From contig NZ_JACCIU010000001.1 in NCBI RefSeq assembly GCF_019303535.1, forward strand, positions 930,001 through 994,000: a DNA stretch of 64,000 bases, written 5' to 3'. Of the stretch, positions 9,676-18,489 are shown piece by piece. The notes below the pieces were generated by a model that was not told the origin of the DNA, searched no databases, and saw only the letters and a list, made by a program, of their open reading frames with translations. The translations under genes were made by a program, and so were the position numbers. Positions within the stretch are counted from its first letter, which is position 1; every line of letters begins with the position of its first letter. Source of the DNA: Lactobacillus sp. Sy-1 (GTDB taxonomy: Bacteria; Bacillota; Bacilli; Lactobacillales; Lactobacillaceae).

Positions 9676-11964
9676 ATGAAATTTAGTATCATTACACCTT
9701 GTAAGGCTGAGGATTTAGATCGACTAGTTGAGTTAAAAGCTAATTTAGAATCCCAATCCTTTACTAAATTTGAATGGATTATTGCATGTAACGACTTTGA
9801 TAACCGCTTTCAAGAGGGGAAATTCCCATTACAGATTGTCTCATACGCACCGCAAACAATTGGGGCAGCTAGAAACGCTGCTTTGGACGCTGCAATTGGT
9901 GATTACGTTGTTTTCGTTGATGCGGACGACTTTCTATTAAAGGATGCCTTCAAACGCTTGAACCACATGACCCCTCGGAATGATGATACCATTATTGGTT
10001 TGAACCACTATAAAACCTATGAAACCCAAGAAGCTTTTCTGAAGGACCTTAAGATCAACCATCGTGAAAAAGACGTTCTTCCTGATTGGGGCGGTCGTAA
10101 GAAACGGAAACCAAGAACCAAAAGTTTAAACTTAACTCCCGCTGACTTAAAGCACCTGAATTTAAACAAACGTGCTGCCCACTGGATTACCAATAAATAC
10201 AATATTTATTCAAAGGAAAATCATTACAATCAACTGGGTGCACAGTTAGTAGTGGCTGGGAAGGCAATTAAGCGTCAGTTTCTACTGGATCACCACCTCC
10301 GCTTTAATGCTAATAATGAGTTATATTCTGACATTGAGTTTATGATGGGGGTCTTAAACTTCAGTAAGCGGTTGGTATTAGTTAATAATTACCAATACAT
10401 TTTGGTCTATCATAACGATCCAATTAACGATCCCTCCAATGCGCAGTTAGCTCGTGATGACCGTTGGCAATTAATGGTCAAATCATGGATTGACGGTTAC
10501 CAACAACTTACGAATCCTGAATTTAAGCTGGCGTTTTCAGAATACACGGTTCGAAGATTGAACCGGACTCTGTATAAGGCTGTTTTAGATGAACGAGATT
10601 CAATGGGGGATGTTGATCAAACGCTCCAGTTAGTTAGTGATTACCTTAACTTAATCGATCAACAAGCTTTAAAGAGCGTTAACATATTAAGTCGCCGGAT
10701 CATTAATTCGCTAATTGATCGAAACTACGGACTAGCTAAGAAATTGATCGTATCATTGGTGTTCGGTCGAAACGCCCACCGACTCCTAAAACGCAGGGGA
10801 CGGGGAATCACCAAATTGCTCTACCAAAACGTTTTTACTAAAATGCCAGTTAAATCGAACGTTATTTTTTACGAATCATTTCTGGGTCGGAATTATTCTG
10901 ATAACCCTAAGTACATCTATGAGTATATTCAAAAGCACTATCCTGGAAAGTATGAACACGTTTGGAGTGCATCCGATCCCCAAGTTCGTGAATCATTAGC
11001 AGGTCAAGCTAACACCACCGTCGTGAAGCGGTTCGGATTTAAATACATGTACTATTTAGCAACTTCTAAATACCAGGTATTTAACCTTCGCCAACCCCGC
11101 TGGTTCGTTAAACGCCCCGGGACTAAACTATTATCGACTTGGCATGGAACTCCACTAAAGCGGTTAGTGTTTGACATTGATAACGTTGTGAATGCGACCC
11201 CAATGTACAAACGGAACTTCTACGAACAATCCCGTCAATGGGATTATTTAATTGCGCCGAACCAATTTTCAGCGGATGTATTTAACCATGCATTTATGTA
11301 TCCTAAGGATAAGATGATTGATTCTGGGTACCCACGGAACGATATTTTAAATGCTCCTGATCGCGACCAGCGGGCGGTTGAAATTAAAAAACGGCTGGGG
11401 ATTCCATTAGATAAAAAGGTAATCCTATACGCACCAACCTGGCGGGATGACGAACGGGCTAGTGGAAATGAATATAAGTTCCAATTAAAGTTGAATGTTG
11501 CAAAGCTTCGGGAAAACTTCGGGGACGATTATGTAATGATTTTACGGACCCACTACTTCATTACCGATCGAATTGATACTTCTACTTTCGGCGACTTTGT
11601 TTTTAATGAATCTAACTATCAAGATGTTTCCGAACTATACTTAGTTTCTGATATTTTGATTACCGATTATTCGAGTGTCTTCTTTGATTACTCAATTTTA
11701 AAGCGGCCAATTCTATACTTTGTATATGATTATGATAACTATGCTAAGGTCCTGCATGGCTTTTATTTGGATATGCAAAAGGATTTACCAGGCCCACTGC
11801 TTAAAACGAACGATGAAATTGTCGATGCAATTAAGAATATCGACACGATTAAGGCTAAGTATGCGGAACGCTACCAGGAATTCGACCGTCGCTTTGATGC
11901 ATGGGAAAATGGAAATGCATCCGAAAAAGTTGTGAATGTATTGTTGAACGATTCTGATAAATAA
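9676..11964 (+). CDS. Two-domain teichoic acid enzyme: GT2 glycosyltransferase fused to CDP-glycerol glycerophosphotransferase
   Basis: 762 residues. Residues 1-110 form a GT2 domain (FSIITPCKAED; GAARNAALDAAIGDYVVF; metal-binding VDADD at about 81-85), followed by helical GT2-type elements to about 370. Residues about 390-755 form a TagF/TarF-like glycerophosphotransferase: [10 protein letters not shown] (His near 490), [22 protein letters not shown] (His near 626), [15 protein letters not shown]. Such enzymes transfer glycerol-phosphate from CDP-glycerol to wall teichoic acid primers on the cytoplasmic membrane face. The fused GT2 unit suggests it both glycosylates and extends, or makes a mixed polymer; substrates cannot be read from sequence. 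It follows its degenerate GT2 paralogue in the same operon. Confidence 0.88.
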   Translation: MKFSIITPCKAEDLDRLVELKANLESQSFTKFEWIIACNDFDNRFQEGKFPLQIVSYAPQTIGAARNAALDAAIGDYVVFVDADDFLLKDAFKRLNHMTPRNDDTIIGLNHYKTYETQEAFLKDLKINHREKDVLPDWGGRKKRKPRTKSLNLTPADLKHLNLNKRAAHWITNKYNIYSKENHYNQLGAQLVVAGKAIKRQFLLDHHLRFNANNELYSDIEFMMGVLNFSKRLVLVNNYQYILVYHNDPINDPSNAQLARDDRWQLMVKSWIDGYQQLTNPEFKLAFSEYTVRRLNRTLYKAVLDERDSMGDVDQTLQLVSDYLNLIDQQALKSVNILSRRIINSLIDRNYGLAKKLIVSLVFGRNAHRLLKRRGRGITKLLYQNVFTKMPVKSNVIFYESFLGRNYSDNPKYIYEYIQKHYPGKYEHVWSASDPQVRESLAGQANTTVVKRFGFKYMYYLATSKYQVFNLRQPRWFVKRPGTKLLSTWHGTPLKRLVFDIDNVVNATPMYKRNFYEQSRQWDYLIAPNQFSADVFNHAFMYPKDKMIDSGYPRNDILNAPDRDQRAVEIKKRLGIPLDKKVILYAPTWRDDERASGNEYKFQLKLNVAKLRENFGDDYVMILRTHYFITDRIDTSTFGDFVFNESNYQDVSELYLVSDILITDYSSVFFDYSILKRPILYFVYDYDNYAKVLHGFYLDMQKDLPGPLLKTNDEIVDAIKNIDTIKAKYAERYQEFDRRFDAWENGNASEKVVNVLLNDSDK

Positions 11965-11968
11965 ATAA

Positions 11969-11982
11969 TGGAAACGGTTACT
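11969..11982 (+). promoter_or_regulatory. LacI-family / cre-like operator candidate
   Basis: TGGAAACGGTTACT is an imperfect palindrome around a central CG, as in cre and RbsR-type sites, with two mismatches to the cre consensus. It lies about 27 bp upstream of the -35 of the membrane-protein gene at 12158. The LacI-family gene at 12957-13937 or CcpA could bind it. Confidence 0.35.
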
Positions 11983-12008
11983 TAATTAAAAAAAGTCTCT
12001 CAAAAGGC

Positions 12009-12036
12009 TTGATTTTTTAATTAAATGTTATATAAT
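12009..12036 (+). promoter_or_regulatory. Promoter of the YczE-like gene
   Basis: TTGATT (12009-12014), 16 bp, TATAAT (12031-12036). The resulting leader is about 115 nt. Confidence 0.6.
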
Positions 12037-12076
12037 TTATTTTGTTATGAATTTCACAATGATTGTTGGAATTTAG

Positions 12077-12104
12077 TATTTACTTCAGTTACTGTTAGTA
12101 AATA
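12077..12104 (+). repeat. Inverted repeat in the leader of the YczE-like gene
   Basis: TATTTACT (12077-12084) and AGTAAATA (12097-12104) are perfect 8-bp arms around 12 bp, with a small CAG/CTG inner pair. It lies about 35 nt into the predicted leader. It could be an operator or an RNA hairpin; there is no run of T after it, so it is not a terminator. Confidence 0.45.
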
Positions 12105-12157
12105 TGTAAGTGCTAATTAGATTAAACATTCACAAATTTAGGATAGGTGATTAAATT

Positions 12158-12916
12158 ATGGCTTCTGGACGTTCTACTCGGACGATTTCAATGACTAGCG
12201 CAATTGTGTACTTCGTTATCTCATTGATCATTAATTCAGCAGGAAACGTTTTGACCTTGGTATCAAGTGCTAAGGTTAGTCCATCGTTTTTAGGTTCAGC
12301 TTACTGGACCGCTGCTGAAAGTAATTTAGGAAAGGCCCTCTTGGGTCCTGATAACCCAACTGCTTTATTCTGGGCATTCTTTGGATTAGGTTTGATTATT
12401 ACTTTCTTAAACATGGTATTAGTGGGAAAGTGGAGTTGGAACCGGTTGATTGGAAACATTTGTTTCTTGGGACCTTTCTCACTCTTGATTCAATTATTCT
12501 CAAACATCTTTACTAAGGTGTTCCCAGTTGCTCATGGGTTAGGGATGACGATTTTCTACATCTTCCTTAACTTCTTGGGGGTAGCATTCATCGGACTTGC
12601 AATTTCAATTTACCAACGGGTTAACATCGCATTGCATCCCGCTGATGATTTAATGCAAATCCTTCGTTTCAAGTTCTGTAACGGTAGTGCTACTAAGGCG
12701 ATGTGGTTATCTTACATTCCACCTACCATTATGGCATTGATTGCCGCATTAATTACGCCAGGACCATTAATGATCAAGTTTGCTAACTTTGGTCTCGGAA
12801 CTGTCTTTGCATTCTTATTCCAAGGAAGTATTACTGGAATCTCAGATAAAAAGGTATTTCCATCACTTAAGCACCAAGCAATCGATGTTGGAACTGTCGG
12901 TGAATCAGAAGATTAG
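12158..12916 (+). CDS. Integral membrane protein, YczE/YyaS/YitT-like
   Basis: 252 residues with about six hydrophobic segments (for example IVYFVISLIINSAGNVLTLV, LFWAFFGLGLIITFLNMVLV, TIFYIFLNFLGVAFIGLAIS). The half-motif LVGKWSWNRLIGNICFLG and the six-helix layout recall the YczE/YitT family of uncharacterised membrane proteins common in lactobacilli. No transport residues or ATPase partner are visible, so no substrate is proposed. It has its own promoter, a long leader with an inverted repeat, and a terminator shared with the convergent LacI-family gene. The start is ATG 12158 behind AGGTG. Confidence 0.6.
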   Translation: MASGRSTRTISMTSAIVYFVISLIINSAGNVLTLVSSAKVSPSFLGSAYWTAAESNLGKALLGPDNPTALFWAFFGLGLIITFLNMVLVGKWSWNRLIGNICFLGPFSLLIQLFSNIFTKVFPVAHGLGMTIFYIFLNFLGVAFIGLAISIYQRVNIALHPADDLMQILRFKFCNGSATKAMWLSYIPPTIMALIAALITPGPLMIKFANFGLGTVFAFLFQGSITGISDKKVFPSLKHQAIDVGTVGESED

Positions 12917-12924
12917 TTTAATTC

Positions 12925-12958
12925 AAAAGGAGTTGTCCTAGCCGGGCAACTCCTTTTT
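12925..12958. terminator. Bidirectional terminator between the YczE-like gene and the lacI-family gene
   Basis: AAAAGGAGTTG / CAACTCCTTTT is a perfect 11-bp stem with a GC-rich loop, flanked by T runs for both strands. It overlaps the stop codon of the minus-strand regulator. Confidence 0.88.
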
Positions 12959-13937
12959 ACGTGTAGTTTTTAATGGTGGTTTTTAACTTGATATGTTTGA
13001 CCGGTTGGTGCGGGTGGCTAATTTGATTACTTAGGATTTTAAATGCCTCAATCCCCATTTCCGTAGCTGGTTGCTGGTTAGCGATGATGGGCATCCCAAT
13101 CAATGACAAGTAAGAATTATCATCGAAGGTACCGACTTGTAGATTGGCCACTTGTTGGGTGGTCAATTGCCTTAAAATGGCCTTTAAAATTGTGTTGTCA
13201 GTTGCAAAGATTCCGTCGCAGGCTTGGTTAATCAATAGTTGACTAGCTAGCGGTGCGGCATCCTTACCATCTTGACTGGCATACTTTACGATATCTGAGT
13301 CGAAGGGGATGTTATGGTCAACCAGTGCTTTTTGATAGCCAATTAAACGATTAGACTTCTTTTGAAAGAGGTTGTTAGCAATTACCCCAATCCGTTCGGC
13401 ACCGTTGGCTAACATTTGATTGACAACGTTATAACTTCCGTTAATGTTATCCACTAAGATGCTATTAAAGTGATTGCTTTCCCTAGCATTTACCACCCGA
13501 TCAATAAAAACGACTGGAAGGGATCCAATCAACTGGTGATAATTTTGAATCTTCCCGGTACTTGCGATAATGATTCCCGCCACCATTTGGTTCCGCATCG
13601 CCTTTACCGCTTGGATTTCACGATGGGGTTGCTCGTTGGTGGTGGCAATAATTAGTTGATAGTGTTGATTAGCTGCACAACTTTGGATGGCATCTAAAAT
13701 TCGTGAAAAAAATTGGTTTTCGAATGCAGGGATGATAATTCCAATTAATCGACTTTGGTGGGTGGCAATACTGCGGGCCACTAAGTTGGGATGGTAATGA
13801 TTATCTTTTGCAACTTTTTTAACGAGCGCGCGGGTGGTTTCTGAAATTTTGGAATCATTATTTAAGGCCCGTGAAATAGTGGACTTGGCAAGCCCAGTTA
13901 AGTTTGCAATATCTTGAATTGTGATGCGCTTATCCAT
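12957..13937 (-). CDS. LacI/GalR-family transcriptional regulator
   Basis: 326 residues. The N-terminal helix-turn-helix reads TIQDIANLTGLAKSTISRAL, the hinge region HPNLVARSIAT, and a periplasmic-binding-like sensor domain follows (LIGIIIPAFENQFFSRILD; VFIDRV). It resembles RbsR-type sugar-responsive repressors, but no sugar gene is adjacent, so the effector is unknown. The only close neighbour is the convergent YczE-like membrane gene. A 20-bp palindrome upstream overlaps a possible -10, which suggests autoregulation. Confidence 0.88.
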   Translation of the reverse strand: MDKRITIQDIANLTGLAKSTISRALNNDSKISETTRALVKKVAKDNHYHPNLVARSIATHQSRLIGIIIPAFENQFFSRILDAIQSCAANQHYQLIIATTNEQPHREIQAVKAMRNQMVAGIIIASTGKIQNYHQLIGSLPVVFIDRVVNARESNHFNSILVDNINGSYNVVNQMLANGAERIGVIANNLFQKKSNRLIGYQKALVDHNIPFDSDIVKYASQDGKDAAPLASQLLINQACDGIFATDNTILKAILRQLTTQQVANLQVGTFDDNSYLSLIGMPIIANQQPATEMGIEAFKILSNQISHPHQPVKHIKLKTTIKNYT

Positions 13938-13959
13938 TTGGATTCCCCCTGCTTAATTT

Positions 13960-13979
13960 TGCTATTATATATATTAGCA
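13960..13979 (-). promoter_or_regulatory. Palindrome at the lacI-family promoter
   Basis: TGCTATTATATATATTAGCA is an 18/20 perfect palindrome. Read on the minus strand it contains TATAAT (13964-13969), a plausible -10 for the regulator gene 25-30 bp upstream of its start. It is a candidate autoregulatory operator, though part of the symmetry comes from the TA-rich centre. Confidence 0.4.
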
Positions 13980-14082
13980 TACCTCAATATCTGTTTGCCT
14001 TTTAATTAAAATTTGATTATCATTAATATTAAATATATACGATCATGTAAAATGGCTGATAGTCGATTTTTTAGATTAATGG

Positions 14083-14097
14083 GGAGCGAAACGCTCC
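14083..14097 (+). other. Stable small hairpin ahead of prmA
   Basis: GGAGCG AAA CGCTCC is a perfect 6-bp GC-rich stem with a 3-nt loop about 45 bp ahead of prmA. There is no T run on either side, so it is not an ordinary terminator. It may be a leader RNA element or processing site. Confidence 0.35.
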
Positions 14098-14140
14098 ACT
14101 TCTTAAACTACCTTGAGCATGATGGAAATGAGGAATCTAG

Positions 14141-15022
14141 ATGGAATGGCAAGAATTAACTGTAAAGACTAATAATGAGTCAATCGAAGCCATTAATAAT
14201 ATGTTGATGGAAGCTGGCGCGAGTGGAATTCAGGTTGATGATCACAGTGCAGTAGTTGTAATCAACGCTTATTTTAATGAGCGAGTCAAAATCAACGAAT
14301 TAATTCCGGAGCTACAAGTGCGGATTGATCAGTTAGCTGACTTCGGGCTCGATCCTAGTCCAGCTGAAATTAGTTTAAAGCCGGTTAACGATGACTCATG
14401 GGCATTAACATGGGAAAAATACTACCATCCGACTAGGTTGACCCGCTTTTTGACAGTGGTGCCAGATTGGGAAGAATACCAGCCCACTAGTCAAAACGAG
14501 TTAATTATTAAATTAAATCCCGGTCGCGCATTTGGAACTGGTACCCACCCAACAACGATTTTGACCCTTCAGGGGTTGGAAACCGTGATTCGGGGCGGTG
14601 AATCGATGCTAGACGTCGGAACTGGTTCAGGGGTGTTAAGCATTGCCGCTAAATTAATGGGTGTCGAGCACATCAAAGCGTTCGATTTAGATGAAGTTGC
14701 TGTCAGTTCAGCATTAGAAAACATCAATTTAAACCCAGTTGCTAAGGACGTTGAAGTTAGTGCCAATGACATGTTGAATGGAATTGATGACGTGGTCGAT
14801 ATCATTGCTGCTAACATGCTTAGCGATGTAATTCAGCCGTTAATTCCCCAGGCGTTTAACTGCTTAAAACCGGGTGGTAAAATGGTGATTTCTGGAATTA
14901 TTAACGATAAGTTCGACCTAATTATTGATACTTTAGTTCAAAATGGGTTTACAATTAGTGAAACGCTGGCAATGGATGATTGGCGCGGCATCATTGCCAC
15001 TAGAAGATTAGAAGAGGATTAA
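14141..15022 (+). CDS. prmA: Ribosomal protein L11 methyltransferase
   Basis: 293 residues. The N-terminal ferredoxin-like substrate-recognition domain (MEWQELTVKTNNESIEAINN) is followed by a Rossmann SAM domain with motif I LDVGTGSGVLSIAAK and DIIAANMLSDV, typical of PrmA. It trimethylates ribosomal protein L11. ATG 14141 follows GAGGAA. It is first of the tight group prmA-rsmE-rel-dtd-HAD (gaps of 4-23 bp), a conserved arrangement in lactobacilli. Confidence 0.95.
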   Translation: MEWQELTVKTNNESIEAINNMLMEAGASGIQVDDHSAVVVINAYFNERVKINELIPELQVRIDQLADFGLDPSPAEISLKPVNDDSWALTWEKYYHPTRLTRFLTVVPDWEEYQPTSQNELIIKLNPGRAFGTGTHPTTILTLQGLETVIRGGESMLDVGTGSGVLSIAAKLMGVEHIKAFDLDEVAVSSALENINLNPVAKDVEVSANDMLNGIDDVVDIIAANMLSDVIQPLIPQAFNCLKPGGKMVISGIINDKFDLIIDTLVQNGFTISETLAMDDWRGIIATRRLEED

Positions 15023-15026
15023 TGCC

Positions 15027-15767
15027 ATGCAACACTATTTTTTAAATCAATCAATTCAAATTGGACAAACGATTGGCTTACCAGCCGCTGTTCAAAAACA
15101 TTGGCTACGGGTAATGCGAGCAAGCGTTGGGAACCGGGCAGAGTTTGTTGATAATGCTGAACATGTTTTTATTGGTGAATTAGTGCAGTCGGATGCCCAG
15201 CCACAGATTAAAATTATTGACCAAAAGCAATTGAATGCGGAGTTACCATTTTCAGTTACAATTGCGTGTGGAGTGGCCAAGAATGATAAGGCTGATTGGA
15301 TGGTTCGAAAGGCAACTGAAATGGGGGTTGATCGGGTCATTTTCTTTGCTGGTGATTGGTCAATTGCGAAATGGCAGCCGAACCGGGTTGGTAAAAAGAT
15401 CGACCGATTATCAACGATTGCGCTAAGTGCAGCTGAACAGTCACATCGCAATAAGGTGCCGACAATTGAATACCAAGCTAAATTAGCGTTAATTATTGCT
15501 GGTGATTATCAGCAAAAAATCGTGGCCTATGAAGAATCCGCTAAGGCCGGCGAAGAATCGATGTTACACCAAACGGTAGCCCAGATGCATCCCAACGATT
15601 CAATTCTGGCGGTTTTTGGCCCGGAAGGTGGAATTTCACCACAAGAAATTGAGTTGATGGAAAGTAAGGGCGTTAAAAAAGCGGGATTAGGACCTAGAAT
15701 CCTAAGAACTGAAACGGCACCACTGTACTTATTGGCAGCCATTTCAGCATTTTCTGAATTAAGTTAA
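15027..15767 (+). CDS. rsmE: 16S rRNA (uracil-1498-N3)-methyltransferase RsmE
   Basis: 246 residues. An N-terminal PUA-like domain is followed by a SPOUT trefoil-knot domain carrying FGPEGGISPQEIELM and LGPRILRTETAPLY, the RsmE SAM-binding knot motifs. It methylates U1498 of 16S rRNA in the 30S subunit. The start ATG 15027 lies 4 bp after prmA with AGAGGA upstream. The gene is of standard length. Confidence 0.95.
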   Translation: MQHYFLNQSIQIGQTIGLPAAVQKHWLRVMRASVGNRAEFVDNAEHVFIGELVQSDAQPQIKIIDQKQLNAELPFSVTIACGVAKNDKADWMVRKATEMGVDRVIFFAGDWSIAKWQPNRVGKKIDRLSTIALSAAEQSHRNKVPTIEYQAKLALIIAGDYQQKIVAYEESAKAGEESMLHQTVAQMHPNDSILAVFGPEGGISPQEIELMESKGVKKAGLGPRILRTETAPLYLLAAISAFSELS

Positions 15768-15779
15768 GGGGGGATTTAA

Positions 15780-18008
15780 ATGTCGCAATTTAAAGTTTTG
15801 GAATCAAACGATGTGATTAAGAAGGTTGATACTTACATGCAACCAGAAGACGTTGCACTAGTTAAAAAGGCCCTTAAATTTGCCACCATTGCGCATTCTG
15901 GCCAAAAGCGGCAATCGGGAGAGGAATACATTGTCCATCCGGTTCAAGTTGCCGGAATTCTAGCCGATCTAAAGATGGATGCCGAAACGGTTAGCGCTGG
16001 TTTCTTACACGACGTGGTTGAAGATACTGGGGCTGAACTAAGTGACATTCAGGAACTATTTGGCAGTGACATTGCTTTAATCGTTGATGGAGTTACTAAG
16101 TTAAGTAAGATCAAGTATAAATCACACCGTGAACAGTTGGCGGAAAACCATCGGAAGTTACTGCTCGCAATGTGTAAGGATATTCGGGTGATGATTGTTA
16201 AACTAGCTGATCGCTTGCACAATATGCGAACGTTAAACCATTTAAATCCGGAAAAACAACGGCGGATTGCTGATGAAACAATTGAAATTTACGCCCCCCT
16301 TGCTGACCGGCTCGGGATTGGAACAATTAAATGGGAGCTAGAGGACCTATCCCTCCGCTACATTAATCCGGGCCAGTACTACCAAATTGTTAACTCAATG
16401 AATTCGAAACGTAAGCAACGGGTTGATTATATTAACGAAGCGTTAGCAGAAGTAAAGGACTCACTGAAGGGAATGGACATTCAGGTCGATGAAATTTATG
16501 GGCGGCCAAAGCATCTCTACTCGATTTACAAAAAAATGCACAATAAGCATAAAAAATTTGAGGAAATCTATGACCTCTTTGCGATTCGGGTAATTGTGGA
16601 GTCAGTGAAGGATTGTTATGCTGTTTTAGGGGCCGTGCATACTAAGTGGAAGCCAATGCCAGGCCGGTTCAAGGACTACATTGCAATGCCTAAGGCGAAT
16701 ATGTACCAATCCCTGCATACGACTCTAATTGGACCTGAAGGGAAACTATTGGAAATCCAGATTCGGACGGCCGAAATGCATCGGGTTGCTGAATACGGGG
16801 TTGCTGCTCACTGGGCCTACAAAGAAGGAATTAAGAGTGAGGTTAAGAGCAGCACCGATAATACCAAGTTGAATTGGTTCAAAAAGATCATCGAACTCCA
16901 AGAAGACACTGATGATGCCTCTGACTTCATGCAAAGCGTTAAGGGTGAATTATTCGGTGATCACGTTTATGCATTTACTCCTAACGGGGATGTTTTGGAA
17001 CTACCAAAGGGTGCCGGACCATTAGACATGGCTTATACGATCCATACTGATATTGGGAACCACACCACGGGTGCACGGGTAAACGGTAAAATTGTGCCCC
17101 TAGACTATCGCATCAAAAATAGCGATTTAGTGGAAATTATGACTTCACCAGCTTCGACTGGGCCCAGTCGGGATTGGATTAAACTGGTGTCTACCAGTAA
17201 GGCGCGGCATAAGATCAAGCAGTACTTCCGGAAACGCGATCACGATAAGATGGTTGAATCTGGTCGTGAAATGCTTGCTTCTGGAATTAAGGAAGCCGGC
17301 TTTAACGTTAATGAGGTGCTAGAAGAATCTAACGTGGCGAAGTCTGCAAAACGCCTGGACTACAAGACCACTTCTGATTTGTACGCAGCGGTTGGGTTTG
17401 GTGACCTTCAGGTAAATACGATTGTTCACCGGCTCACTAGCCACATCCGGCAAGCCCAGGAGTTAGAACGGCAAGAAGCTGAACAACGGGGCATCTTAGA
17501 GGAACACCAAACAATCCAAAATGACGATAAAAAACCCAAGAAAAAAACAACCTCCATTGACGGGGTCGTGGTAGAAGGGGTTTCGAACCTATTAGTGCGG
17601 TTAAGCCATTGTTGTGCCCCGATTCCAGGTGATGATATTGTTGGCTACATTACCCAAGGAAATGGAATTTCAGTCCATCGTGTGGATTGTCCAAATGTAA
17701 AAAAGGCCATGCAAACTGGTGAACGGTTAATTAACGTCCATTGGGCCGATGAGTTGAACCAACGGGAGGAATACATCACGAACCTCTCCATTCAGGGATA
17801 CAATCGAAATGGATTATTAAATGATATCATTAAGTCAGTTAACAGCATTTCTAAACATCTAACTTCCGTTCAGGGAAAGATTCATGATGAAAAGAACGTT
17901 ACCGTTTCAATTGGGGTGGGGGTTAAGAACCTCAACCAATTGAACCTAATTATTGATCACATTAAAAACATTTCAGATGTTTACGTGGTTAAGCGACCAT
18001 TCAAGTAG
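15780..18008 (+). CDS. rel: Bifunctional (p)ppGpp synthetase/hydrolase Rel
   Basis: 742 residues, full RSH layout. The HD hydrolase (HSGQKRQSGEEYIVHPVQVA; HDVVEDT) spans about 40-200 and the synthetase (GRPKHLYSIYKKM; YQSLHTTLIGPEG) about 240-350. A TGS domain (VYAFTPNGDVLELPKGAGPL) follows at about 395-455, then a zinc/CC region (LSHCCAPIPGDDIVG) and a C-terminal ACT domain. It makes and degrades the stringent-response alarmone at the ribosome. Both active-site signatures are intact, so it should be bifunctional. SD GGGGGG precedes ATG 15780. Confidence 0.97.
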   Translation: MSQFKVLESNDVIKKVDTYMQPEDVALVKKALKFATIAHSGQKRQSGEEYIVHPVQVAGILADLKMDAETVSAGFLHDVVEDTGAELSDIQELFGSDIALIVDGVTKLSKIKYKSHREQLAENHRKLLLAMCKDIRVMIVKLADRLHNMRTLNHLNPEKQRRIADETIEIYAPLADRLGIGTIKWELEDLSLRYINPGQYYQIVNSMNSKRKQRVDYINEALAEVKDSLKGMDIQVDEIYGRPKHLYSIYKKMHNKHKKFEEIYDLFAIRVIVESVKDCYAVLGAVHTKWKPMPGRFKDYIAMPKANMYQSLHTTLIGPEGKLLEIQIRTAEMHRVAEYGVAAHWAYKEGIKSEVKSSTDNTKLNWFKKIIELQEDTDDASDFMQSVKGELFGDHVYAFTPNGDVLELPKGAGPLDMAYTIHTDIGNHTTGARVNGKIVPLDYRIKNSDLVEIMTSPASTGPSRDWIKLVSTSKARHKIKQYFRKRDHDKMVESGREMLASGIKEAGFNVNEVLEESNVAKSAKRLDYKTTSDLYAAVGFGDLQVNTIVHRLTSHIRQAQELERQEAEQRGILEEHQTIQNDDKKPKKKTTSIDGVVVEGVSNLLVRLSHCCAPIPGDDIVGYITQGNGISVHRVDCPNVKKAMQTGERLINVHWADELNQREEYITNLSIQGYNRNGLLNDIIKSVNSISKHLTSVQGKIHDEKNVTVSIGVGVKNLNQLNLIIDHIKNISDVYVVKRPFK

Positions 18009-18031
18009 CTTTTATTTAGAGGGGGATTTTC

Positions 18032-18478
18032 ATGAGAGTTGTTTTACAACGGGTAACTAAGGGACGGGTTTCAATTGACGGAGCAGTTCACGGTGAAATT
18101 GGGACCGGGTTCGTACTATTAGTAGGGGTTTCTGATTCAGATACAGAAACAGAAGTGGAATACCTTGCTAATAAGATTGCTAAAATTCGGCTGTTTGCAG
18201 ATGAAGCTGGGAAGATGAACTTAAACCTGGCCGCTGTTAACGGGTCAATTTTATCGATTTCTCAATTTACCCTCTATGCCAACACTGCCAAGGGCAACCG
18301 GCCATCATTCTTTGATGCCGGGAAACCAGAACATGCTAACCAGGTTTATCAACAGTTTAACGCTAAGTTAGTTAGCCTAGGTTTTGACGTTCAAACCGGG
18401 GTATTTGGCGCGGATATGCAGGTTGAAATTGATAATGATGGTCCGGTAACCATATTATTTGATACTGATAATAAGTAG
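18032..18478 (+). CDS. dtd: D-aminoacyl-tRNA deacylase
   Basis: 148 residues, the normal Dtd length. It contains MRVVLQRVTKGRVSIDG at the start, SISQFTLYANT and the Gly-cisPro region KGNRPSFFDA. It hydrolyses D-amino acids from mischarged tRNAs. It is directly downstream of rel, a very common pairing in Firmicutes. SD GAGGGGG precedes ATG 18032. Confidence 0.96.
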   Translation: MRVVLQRVTKGRVSIDGAVHGEIGTGFVLLVGVSDSDTETEVEYLANKIAKIRLFADEAGKMNLNLAAVNGSILSISQFTLYANTAKGNRPSFFDAGKPEHANQVYQQFNAKLVSLGFDVQTGVFGADMQVEIDNDGPVTILFDTDNK

Positions 18479-18489
18479 GGGGAATGGAT

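Noticed and set aside
11969-11982. CcpA cre site controlling the YczE-like gene as a firm call
   Set aside because: Two mismatches to the cre consensus and an unusual position upstream of the -35; kept only as a low-confidence LacI-type operator candidate.
13470-13655. 61-codon + strand frame opposite the lacI-family gene
   Set aside because: No SD, and it lies within a clearly coding LacI sensor domain on the other strand.
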